DNA of 17,072 bases from JASGDB01 sp049841315 (GTDB lineage Bacteria > Bacteroidota > Bacteroidia > Flavobacteriales > Weeksellaceae), in assembly GCA_049841315.1 (NCBI GenBank), contig JASGDB010000120.1, positions 1-17,072 of the forward strand. The letters are read 5' to 3'. Shown here in pieces: positions 1 through 7,300 of this stretch. The translations under genes and the position numbers were made by a program. Position 1 is the first letter of the stretch. Every line of letters begins with the position of its first letter. Below the pieces are notes generated by a model. It searched no databases and was not told the origin of the DNA. It was given only the letters and a program-made list of their open reading frames with translations.

Positions 1-147
1 CAAAGCCACTTTAATATCGGATTTTAGTTTAAATGCCTGTTCGTATTTTTTTAATTTGTTCAGCACTTTTTCCCATTCAGTCAAAGGTAACTGAACTGCA
101 TTTGTTTTGCCGTTGTTGTCGCTGACGTATTGAAGTGCAATTTTCAT
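1..147 (-). CDS. Antitoxin-like small protein, C-terminus cut by window edge
   Basis: The first 49 residues of a leftward gene are visible, starting MKIALQYVSDNNGK and running into a charged helical stretch (EWEKVLNKLKKYEQAFK). Size, charge and position resemble the short antitoxins that precede RelE/ParE toxins in Bacteroidota. The toxin would lie beyond the left edge, so this is inferred. The start at 145-147 follows a good promoter (TAnnTTTG at 167-174) by about 20 bp. The protein is not similar to the other antitoxin at 3919-4158, although both are preceded by the same 70-bp repeat. It could instead be an unrelated small regulatory protein. Confidence 0.55.
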   Translation of the reverse strand, partial: MKIALQYVSDNNGKTNAVQLPLTEWEKVLNKLKKYEQAFKLKSDIKVAL

Positions 148-155
148 AATTTCAA

Positions 156-225
156 ATTTAATGAAACAAATATACTATTTTTCTTCTTTTCAAATATTTT
201 TGATGTCGCCACTTTGTGACTCACT
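156..225 (-). repeat. 70-bp direct repeat, copy 1 (promoter plus hairpin)
   Basis: This stretch matches 4167-4236 over 70 bp with two differences by eye (163 g versus 4174 a; 219 a versus 4230 g). It ends just upstream of the antitoxin-like start codon. It contains a Bacteroidota-type promoter reading left and, at its outer end, a GCCAC-TTT-GTGAC hairpin. In copy 2 the same hairpin is perfect. Confidence 0.9.
167..194 (-). promoter_or_regulatory. Bacteroidota-type promoter for antitoxin-like gene
   Basis: Reading left, TTTG (191-194) is followed by a 16-bp spacer and TATATTTG (167-174), which fits the TAnnTTTG -7 element. The spacer is slightly shorter than the usual 17-23 bp. The leader before the ATG would be about 12 nt. 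Confidence 0.55.
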
Positions 226-530
226 TATCTCTTTTCATATAATATTGAATTTATTAAAAAATCCACAGTCAGATTGTGGATTTGTCGTTTTATTTCAGTA
301 ATTTTTTTAGTTTTTTGAGGGTCTCGTTTGTTTGCCCAGAAAAGTAAAATAGTTACAGTTTCGGAATTGTTGTATTCAAAATATAGGGTAACCTGCTTTT
401 TCCCAATCAAAATAAAATGCAGGTTTTCAACAAATTCGGATTTCGGATAAGAAATAATTTTATCGTCCAGTGATTGAAAGAATTTTTTTAAATCTTTTCG
501 GAATATGCTAAATTCTTTTTTTGGGCAGAT
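225..530 (-). pseudogene. Decayed RelE/ParE-family toxin
   Basis: Read leftward from 530, this frame is homologous to the intact toxin at 3617-3922. The alignment covers KEFSIFRKDLKKFFQSL... against KEIETLREDISNFEKTV..., then the shared LIGKKQV and LFW...DPQK motifs. About 30 N-terminal residues are missing, and an in-frame TGA lies at 531-533. No antitoxin gene precedes it. Near the 3' end the T-run at 311-316 is one base longer than in the intact paralogue. Removing one base restores a stop in the paralogous position. As it stands, the frame reads through the terminator palindrome to a TAA at 225. A TTG at 408-410 could start a 61-residue peptide, but the gene is best read as dead. Confidence 0.75.
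259..283 (-). terminator. Terminator palindrome of the decayed toxin
   Basis: AAATCCACA and TGTGGATTT form 9-bp arms around a 7-nt loop, followed leftward by a short T-run. It is the counterpart of the palindrome at 3586-3610 behind the intact toxin. Because of the upstream frameshift it is now inside the open frame of the pseudogene. Confidence 0.6.
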
Positions 531-717
531 TCAACTAGCAAGTGCGATTTGATTTACAAATTTAAAGAATAAATTTTTGGGTTCTTCAAAATCTAATGTT
601 ATTAACACGACGGCAATATAACGGCAATTAAAAACATTTTAATTTATTGATAATCAGATTTTTGAATAAAATAAAATAGCGAAATAATCCCGTCGGGTTA
701 ATAATATAGGTCTTCGG
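531..717. other. Intergenic, no gene recognised
   Basis: Between the toxin remnant and the AsmA-like stop codon I see only AT-rich DNA. One leftward frame is open for about 36 codons (residues around ITLDFEEPKNLFFKF, ending at a TGA near 531) but matches nothing I know. A short ACCCG/CGGG hairpin near 688-700 could be a weak terminator for the AsmA-like gene. Confidence 0.4.
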
Positions 718-3558
718 TTACTTTTCTTTCAGATTTTTATCAATTTGTTTTTCTGTATTTTCGGCGCGTTTTTCTTCACGAATCACTTTGTTGGACTTTT
801 TGTTATACAACGCTTCTATGATGCCCTGACCGGTTTTGCTGAAAATCTTGATTTTCGGTTTTTCGTGCGTTCCGGTTACAACAATCGGGAATCCTATCCA
901 TCCGCCGGGCGGCAATCCGACTCTCACACGCAAATCCAATAATCCGTTGAAACTTGTGGTTCCGCTGATGGACGGTCTTAGAATTGAAACTTTGAAAGTA
1001 AACGGGTCAACGTGAATCAGATTGTTTTTGATATGTGTTTCGATGTTTACGCCTTGCATATCGGGATTATTAAAGGCATCTGCGCCAATATCATCTCCGA
1101 TTACCGAAAGCATTTTGAGGTTTTTGACCTCTACATTTCTCAGATTTACAATGCCGCCGCCTTCCAATGATGGATAAATCGGTTTCATATTGTTGTCGAA
1201 ATCGCCTTTCAACTTATAATCCAGAGAGACAATTCCTTTCACGTTTTTCGCTGCTGTTGCCATTTCCCGAACCATATCAATCTCGTTATAAGCCCGCTGA
1301 ACATCAAAATCTGCAACATTCAATGCAATATCATAATTAGCGGTAACGGGGGATTCGTCCTGATATCTCGCATCAATTTTCATCCGGCTTCCAATAATAT
1401 CAAACGTTGTATTTTTCAAATAAACCTGACCTCCATTGACCGACGCTGCTCCCAATAAATGATTCAAAACCAAACCTTTGAATTCCACTTTTTTGGCATC
1501 AGTTTCCAGAGCGACATCCAGATTTTTCGGGACGATGACAACGCCGCTGCTTTTCGGATGCTCCTCTTTGGCATATTCTACCGCAAGTGATTTGTCCTTG
1601 TTATCGCCTTCTTTCAGCGCCATAAATTCATCGATAAGGATATAATTGGATTTGAGCGCAAATTTTCCGTGCAATGTCCCTTTTCTCTCGATGAAATAAT
1701 TGATGGTGTTCAGCAGATAGCCGTTTAGCGAATAATCGGATTTTCCGTAATTGCCATAGAATTTTCGGAACCACATTTTTTCATTTTCAAACCGGAAATT
1801 TCCTTCTTTGATATAAAATGATTTCGGAAGATATTCGGTTGTGGCTTTGATGTTTTTCAGGATAAGATTTCCCTTGTTGTCCAACTTGGAATATTGCCCT
1901 GTTGTGGCATAACTTTGGCGTCCGTTGAGCGACAAATCAGCCATTATCAAACCGCTGATATCCAAACCTTCTCTTTTGAAAACTTTATAGATTCGCCCGA
2001 CATTCAGGGTTCCGTTTGCCCGGACTTTATACAATAAATCCTCAAAGTCCTGCAAATCCGCATTCACAAAAACCGGATTGCCTTCAAAATCAAATTTGAA
2101 CGGGTCGAGTTTTACCCCCAAACTTTTAAAAGTTCCGTCCGTATTGTGAATATTTGCCAAAATATTGATATTCTGAATCGGGTTCGGATAATATTTTGTT
2201 TTCAGCCAGCCGTTTTTCAGATTGAAATACCCTTTGGTTTTCGGGAATAATTTTTTATCCATACTGAAAATTCCGTTTGACTGAATATCAGTATTCATCA
2301 GCCCTTTCAGTTCAATGTCTTTCAAACCCAAAGCCGTATCCAAAGTTGCCAAATCAACCGCACCTTTTATATCGGCATTTACTTTCATTTCGTTCATTCC
2401 CTGCGTTTTCACCACTGCCCGGAAACTGTTGTTTTTCCCCAAATCAAAACTTAAATTTCTCAAATCGAGCAGGAGTTTTTCTGTGTCCAGCGAAGGCATA
2501 TCGACATTCATATCCATATTCAGGTTGTTCATCGGAACCGGAGCGTTGCTGTTGGAAACGAAGCCGTTTTTTACTTTCAGGCTTGCTTTCAGGTCGGGCT
2601 TCAGGTTTTTCGGCTCACTGAATCGTCCCTTTAAACTAAAAAACAAATCGCTGTTTCCCTCGATTTTGGTATCTTTTGCCCAATCCAAATATTGTGGCGG
2701 TAAAACCGAAATCATATCCCGAATGGTTGTTTTTTCCGAAGCCGCATTAATATTAATATTATATCCGTCTTTCAGAATGCTGACAAATCCCGTAAATTTC
2801 AGAGGAAGTTCATTGATGCGGAGTTCATTTTTCTTCAATACAAAAGTCAGTGCATTGGTATTGATTCTGGTTATCAAATCGGCGTGAAGTGTTTTTTGCC
2901 GGGCATACCAGATTCTGTTGAGTGCAAAATCCAGTTTGTCAATGTCCAAATCTGTTTTCAGGTCAAAGATATCGTCGCTGAGTCCGCCTTTTCCGGTGTA
3001 ATTCAGCCCTTTTGCATTGACGAGGATATTTGCGGCGTGGTCGTTATATTTTACGTTCCAGTTTTTCAGTTTGATTAAATCCAACTTTATGGAAGCGCCG
3101 GTTTCGGTCGTATCTTTCGGTTTTTCAGACGGTTTGGAAACGAAAACATTATAGTTGGCCTGCCCTTTGGAATTGACGAAAACATTGGCGTAAGCATCAT
3201 TGGCGTAGATTTCATCAATTTTAACTTCCCCTTTGAAAATCAGATTGGCGAGGTTGATTCCCACTGCCACTTCTTTTGCTGCCAGAAGCGTGTCCTGTTC
3301 AAACGGTTTGGAACCTTTCAGTATAAAATCGTCCACAGAAACCGTGAGAGAAGGGAAGTGGCGGAAAAAGGTAAGATGCGTTTTTTTATAATCCAACTTT
3401 CCTGCGAGATGCTTGTTCGCAAAAACCTTAACCTGCCGGGAGATGGTTCCCGGAAAAAGAATAGGGATAATGAACATCAAAAACAGAATCGAAGCGATGC
3501 CGATTCCCGACCATTTTAATACTTTCAGCGAAATTCTTTTTAGTTTTTCTTTATTCAT
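718..3558 (-). CDS. AsmA-like envelope protein, 946 aa
   Basis: This large protein has a single N-terminal membrane anchor (about residues 8-32, ending LFPGTISRQ) followed by a long beta-rich region. Its opening stretch (LAGKLDYKKTHLTFFRHFPSLTVSVDDFILKG) is typical of AsmA-family proteins of Bacteroidota. The C-terminal domain contains LEGGGIVNLRNVEVKN and the tail is lysine/glutamate-rich. AsmA/TamB relatives are thought to span the periplasm and move phospholipid towards the outer membrane; for this member that is inference. I chose the ATG at 3556-3558. The frame stays open to 3615, but those 19 codons are translation of the upstream terminator palindrome. The gene stands alone between the toxin terminator and its own stop, and no convincing promoter is visible in the 27 bp between. 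Confidence 0.85.
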   Translation of the reverse strand: MNKEKLKRISLKVLKWSGIGIASILFLMFIIPILFPGTISRQVKVFANKHLAGKLDYKKTHLTFFRHFPSLTVSVDDFILKGSKPFEQDTLLAAKEVAVGINLANLIFKGEVKIDEIYANDAYANVFVNSKGQANYNVFVSKPSEKPKDTTETGASIKLDLIKLKNWNVKYNDHAANILVNAKGLNYTGKGGLSDDIFDLKTDLDIDKLDFALNRIWYARQKTLHADLITRINTNALTFVLKKNELRINELPLKFTGFVSILKDGYNININAASEKTTIRDMISVLPPQYLDWAKDTKIEGNSDLFFSLKGRFSEPKNLKPDLKASLKVKNGFVSNSNAPVPMNNLNMDMNVDMPSLDTEKLLLDLRNLSFDLGKNNSFRAVVKTQGMNEMKVNADIKGAVDLATLDTALGLKDIELKGLMNTDIQSNGIFSMDKKLFPKTKGYFNLKNGWLKTKYYPNPIQNINILANIHNTDGTFKSLGVKLDPFKFDFEGNPVFVNADLQDFEDLLYKVRANGTLNVGRIYKVFKREGLDISGLIMADLSLNGRQSYATTGQYSKLDNKGNLILKNIKATTEYLPKSFYIKEGNFRFENEKMWFRKFYGNYGKSDYSLNGYLLNTINYFIERKGTLHGKFALKSNYILIDEFMALKEGDNKDKSLAVEYAKEEHPKSSGVVIVPKNLDVALETDAKKVEFKGLVLNHLLGAASVNGGQVYLKNTTFDIIGSRMKIDARYQDESPVTANYDIALNVADFDVQRAYNEIDMVREMATAAKNVKGIVSLDYKLKGDFDNNMKPIYPSLEGGGIVNLRNVEVKNLKMLSVIGDDIGADAFNNPDMQGVNIETHIKNNLIHVDPFTFKVSILRPSISGTTSFNGLLDLRVRVGLPPGGWIGFPIVVTGTHEKPKIKIFSKTGQGIIEALYNKKSNKVIREEKRAENTEKQIDKNLKEK

Positions 3559-3585
3559 AACCGGTATTTTTGATAACCACTTAAA

Positions 3586-3610
3586 AAATCCACAGTCTGA
3601 CTGTGGATTT
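3586..3610 (-). terminator. Intrinsic terminator behind the toxin
   Basis: AAATCCACAGT and ACTGTGGATTT form 11-bp perfect arms around a 3-nt loop, followed leftward by a run of T. It lies 6 bp beyond the toxin stop codon and about 28 bp before the AsmA-like start. Confidence 0.75.
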
Positions 3611-3616
3611 ATCATA

Positions 3617-3922
3617 TTATTTTAGTAAATTTTTCAGTTTTTGAGGGTCTTGTTTGCAATGCCAAAAGAGTGCAATCTCGATTTGCTCTGAATCCACAAT
3701 TCTGTAAATAATTTTTACTTGCTTTTTCCCAATTAATGCAACCTTTGTATTTGGATATTCATCAAAATTTTGATGTTTTATAAAACCTTCGTTAACGGTC
3801 TTTTCAAAATTTGAAATATCTTCCCGCAAGGTTTCAATTTCCTTAGTCGTCCATTTATAATTCAAAAAACTGACAATTTCTTGCAGGGTTTCCAATGCTA
3901 ATTCTGAATAAATTAGTTTCAT
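3617..3922 (-). CDS. RelE/ParE-family toxin, 101 aa
   Basis: Length, charge and the C-terminal motif (ALFWHCKQDPQKLKNLL) fit the RelE/ParE toxin superfamily common in Bacteroidota. These are small proteins with an antiparallel sheet; members either cleave mRNA on the ribosome (RelE type) or act on gyrase (ParE type). The sequence does not tell me which applies. The start ATG overlaps the antitoxin stop (ATGA, 3919-3922), so the two are translationally coupled, and a strong terminator follows. A 5'-truncated, frameshifted paralogue lies at 225-530. Confidence 0.8.
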   Translation of the reverse strand: MKLIYSELALETLQEIVSFLNYKWTTKEIETLREDISNFEKTVNEGFIKHQNFDEYPNTKVALIGKKQVKIIYRIVDSEQIEIALFWHCKQDPQKLKNLLK

Positions 3923-4158
3923 TTCCCGAAAATTTTATCCATCAATTCTTCGGAATGTTCTACATATTTACCCTCCTTAATTTGCTGAAAACTCTTGTCC
4001 AAAACCTTTCTGAAATACTCCGAACTCTCGATTTCTTCCCAAGAATAGGTTTTGTCTTCTCCCGAAATTTCCACATCTTTAATTCCCTTTATCTGTGATA
4101 AAAGTTTTTTAATGAATGGAACATCGGCATATTCTGTAAGTTTTATCGTGATTTCCAT
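3919..4158 (-). CDS. Antitoxin of the RelE/ParE pair, 79 aa
   Basis: This small acidic protein (MEITIKLTEYADVPFIKKLLSQIKGI...) sits directly upstream of the toxin with a 4-bp stop/start overlap, the classic antitoxin-first order. It has a short beta-like N-terminus, then helices, then a charged tail (EEIESSEYFRKVLDKSFQQIKEGKYVEHSEELMDKIF) that probably wraps the toxin. I recognise no helix-turn-helix, so autoregulation is uncertain. Transcription probably starts from the promoter inside the 70-bp repeat just upstream. The protein is unrelated by eye to the other antitoxin-like gene at the left edge. Confidence 0.75.
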   Translation of the reverse strand: MEITIKLTEYADVPFIKKLLSQIKGIKDVEISGEDKTYSWEEIESSEYFRKVLDKSFQQIKEGKYVEHSEELMDKIFGK

Positions 4159-4166
4159 ATTATCAT

Positions 4167-4236
4167 ATTTAATAAAACAAATATACTATTTTTCTTCTTT
4201 TCAAATATTTTTGATGTCGCCACTTTGTGGCTCACT
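4167..4236 (-). repeat. 70-bp direct repeat, copy 2 (promoter plus hairpin)
   Basis: Near-identical to 156-225. It lies 8 bp upstream of the antitoxin start codon and ends in a perfect GCCAC-TTT-GTGGC hairpin at 4219-4231, the same core seen in the two-hairpin repeats elsewhere in the window. Confidence 0.9.
4178..4205 (-). promoter_or_regulatory. Bacteroidota-type promoter of the toxin-antitoxin pair
   Basis: Reading left, TTTG (4202-4205), a 16-bp spacer and TATATTTG (4178-4185) are the same as in repeat copy 1. The start codon is about 20 bp downstream. Confidence 0.55.
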
Positions 4237-4252
4237 AAAAACCTGATTTTTT

Positions 4253-4276
4253 AAAAACCAAGGGCTTCACCCTTGG
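4253..4276 (-). terminator. Probable intrinsic terminator for purL
   Basis: Read leftward, the 7-bp CCAAGGG/CCCTTGG stem is followed by five T. It is the first stem with a T-run after the purL stop. This is one arm of the two-hairpin repeat, so the repeat may supply the terminator. Confidence 0.5.
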
Positions 4277-4300
4277 CTATTGATGTCGCCACTTCGTGGC
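4258..4300. repeat. Two-hairpin repeat, copy 1
   Basis: Hairpin A (4258-4276) has CCAAGGG/CCCTTGG arms with a 5-nt loop. After TATTGATGTC comes hairpin B (4288-4300), GCCAC-TTC-GTGGC. The spacer and hairpin B are shared with the copies at 8097, 8151, 9417 and 12140; hairpin A differs in sequence but keeps its form. It lies between purL and the antitoxin. Confidence 0.8.
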
Positions 4301-4329
4301 TTTTTCTAAAACAGTTAGTATTAGAGATG

Positions 4330-4346
4330 TTTCCCCTTTGGGGAAA
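4330..4346. repeat. Small palindrome after purL
   Basis: TTTCCCC-TTT-GGGGAAA forms a 7-bp stem with a 3-nt loop just after the purL stop. It is not followed by a T-run leftward, so it looks more like a small dispersed palindrome than a terminator. Confidence 0.5.
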
Positions 4347-4351
4347 GGGGC

Positions 4352-7300
4352 TTATAAAAAATACTCCATCCCATTCCTAAAAATATTATGATAATTCGCG
4401 GTCGGGATATTTTTGAAAAGTCCGTCAGCAAAACGTTCGGGGTGTCCCATTCTTCCGAAGATTTTTCCGTTCGGACTGGTAATTCCTTCAATTCCGAAAA
4501 GTGAATTGTTCGGATTAAACGGCATTCCGTGAGCAATATTCCCGTCAAAATCCACATACTGCGTTGCGATTTGTCCGTTTTTGTAAAGTTCCGTCAGAAC
4601 TTCTTGTGAAGCCATAAATCTGCCTTCTCCGTGCGAAATCGGAATCGTATAAATTTCATTTTTCATTCCTTTCAGCCAAGGCGAATCGGCGTTTGCGACT
4701 TTCACGTTTACCATTTGATTAATGTGTCGTCCAATCGCATTGTGAGCCAAAGTCGGCGAATTTTCGTCCAAATCGCGGATTTCTCCAAAAGGTAATAATC
4801 CCGATTTTACCAATGCCTGAAAACCGTTGCAGATTCCCAGAATCATTCCGTCACGTTCCAAAAGTTGGTGGACTGCGGTTTTCATTTTCTCGTTTTTCAG
4901 GACATTTACGATAAATTTGGCACTTCCGTCCGGCTCGTCTCCCGCAGAAAATCCACCCGAAAAAACCAGAATTTGCGAAGTCGAAATTTCTTTAGTCCAC
5001 GCATCAATACTTTCCTCCAAAAGTTGATGATTGAGGTTCACCAAAGGCAGACTTTTCACTTCCGCACCCTCTTTTCGGAAAGCGTTCCCGGTTTCATATT
5101 CGCAGTTCGTTCCGGGAAAAACCGGGGCAAAAACTTTCGGTTTTGCAATGGAATGTTTTTTAATAATGATATTTTTCGGATTGACAGAATTTAATTTTTC
5201 ATCAATATTAATGACGATTTTTTCGGGTTCGGAAGTCGGAAAAAGGTTTTCAAAAGTGCCGACAAAGTTGGATTTGAGATTTGAAATTTGAGATTTGAGA
5301 TTATTGATGCTCAATATTTCGGAATCGTTTACAATACCGATTTTTTTAATTAAAGCAAAATCTAATTCTTCAACGGATTCGATGATTAAACTTCCGATAT
5401 TTTTATTTAACAGTAAATGTTCATCGGCGGAAATTTCCGCTCCCAAACCGTTTCCGAACGCCATTTTTGCCAGAGCAACTGCAATTCCGCCGTCTTTTAC
5501 GGTTTTTACGGAAACAATTTTTTTGGTTTTGATATTGTCATAAATAAACTCAAAAACCGCTTTCAAATCTTCATAATTTGGGAGTCCGTTTTCTTTATTT
5601 TGATGATGAAAATGATAAATGAAATTTCCCGCTTTTTTGAATTCCGGCGAAATGATATTCGATTTTTTGCCGTCTGCACAAGCGAAAGAAATGAGTGTCG
5701 GCGGAACATTCAAATCCTGATAAGTTCCTGACATTGAATCTTTTCCGCCAATCGCCGCCAATCCGAAATTCATCTGTGCATCATACGCTCCAAGTAAAGA
5801 AGCCAATGGCTTCCCCCATTTTTCGGGATTGTTGCCGAGTTTTTCAAAATATTCCTGAAAACTCAAACGGATTTTTTGGTAATCGCCACCCATTGCCACG
5901 ATTTTCGCCACGCTTTCCACAACGGCATTTGCAGCACCAATCATTGAATTTTGAGAAGAAATTTCAGCATCGAATCCCCAACTTGCGAGGGAAACGGTTT
6001 CCACATTTTCGGCATTTAAAACCGGCAAAGTCTGCACACTTCCTTCCATTTCCGTGAGTTGAAATTTTCCGCCAAGCGGCATTGCAACAGTCGTTCCGCC
6101 AACTGACGAATCGAACATTTCCTGCAAACCTTTTTGGGAAGCCGTATTTTTATCGGAAAGAATTTTGATGAAATTGTCTTCGTTAAATTCAATGTGCTGA
6201 TTTTCAACTTTTTGAAGATGATAAACTTTGATATTCTGCGATTTTGCCGAGCCGTTGGAATTCAGAAATTCTCTGCTCAAATCCACAATTTTTCCGCCTT
6301 TCCAAAACATCTGCATTCTTCCAGAATCGGTTACTTTCGCCACTTCTACGGCTTTTATGTTTTCCTTTTCGCAGAAATTGATGAATTTTTCTTTGTCTTT
6401 CGCTTCAATCACAACCGCCATTCGCTCCTGACTTTCAGAAATAGCGAGTTCCGTTCCGTTCAGACCTTCGTATTTCAAAGGTAAAATATCAAGGTTAATT
6501 TCCAGAGAATCAGCAATTTCGCCAATCGCAACGGAAACGCCGCCTGCTCCGAAATCGTTGGATTTTTTAATCAAAGTCGTAACTTCGGGATTTCGGAACA
6601 ACCTCTGAATTTTCCGTTCTTCCACCGCATTTCCTTTCTGAACTTCGGAACTCATCGTGTGGATTGAGGTTTCGTCCTGCTCTTTGGAACTTCCCGTTGC
6701 TCCGCCAACGCCGTCCCGTCCGGTTGCTCCGCCGAGTAAAATCACAATGTCGCCGTTTTTCGGCTGCTCTCTTTTCACCCAAGATTTCGGAACGGCTCCG
6801 ACCACAAAACCGACTTCCATTCGTTTCGCTTTGTAGCCTTCGTGGTAAATTTCATTAACCAAAGTCGTCGCCAAACCAATCTGATTTCCGTAGGAAGAAT
6901 AGCCGTTTGCGGCTTGTTTCGTAATGGTTCTCTGCGGTAATTTTCCCGGCAAAGTTTCGGAAATATTTTCCAAAACATCGGCTGCTCCCGTCAATCGCAT
7001 CGCCTGATACACAAACGCTCTTCCCGACAACGGGTCACGAATTGCACCACCAAGACAAGTGGAAGCACCGCCAAAAGGTTCAATTTCCGTCGGGTGATTG
7101 TGCGTTTCGTTTTTGAAAAGCAAATACCAAGGTTCTTTTCTGCCGTCAAATTCGGCTTCGATTTCTATCGTGCAGGCGTTGATTTCATCGGAAACAACGA
7201 GGTTTTCCAATTTTCCCGTTTTTTTGAAATACCTCGCACAAACCGTTGCCAAATCCATCAGCGAAACCGGTTTCGCTTCCCGACCGAGAAATTTTCTTTT

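Noticed and set aside
534..640. A leftward frame of about 36 codons (ITLDFEEPKNLFFKF...)
   Set aside because: It has no recognisable start, no family similarity and an AT-rich composition compatible with chance.
2315..2887. A 190-codon rightward frame opposite the AsmA-like gene
   Set aside because: It is serine/phenylalanine-rich antisense of a gene with a continuous, recognisable reading frame.
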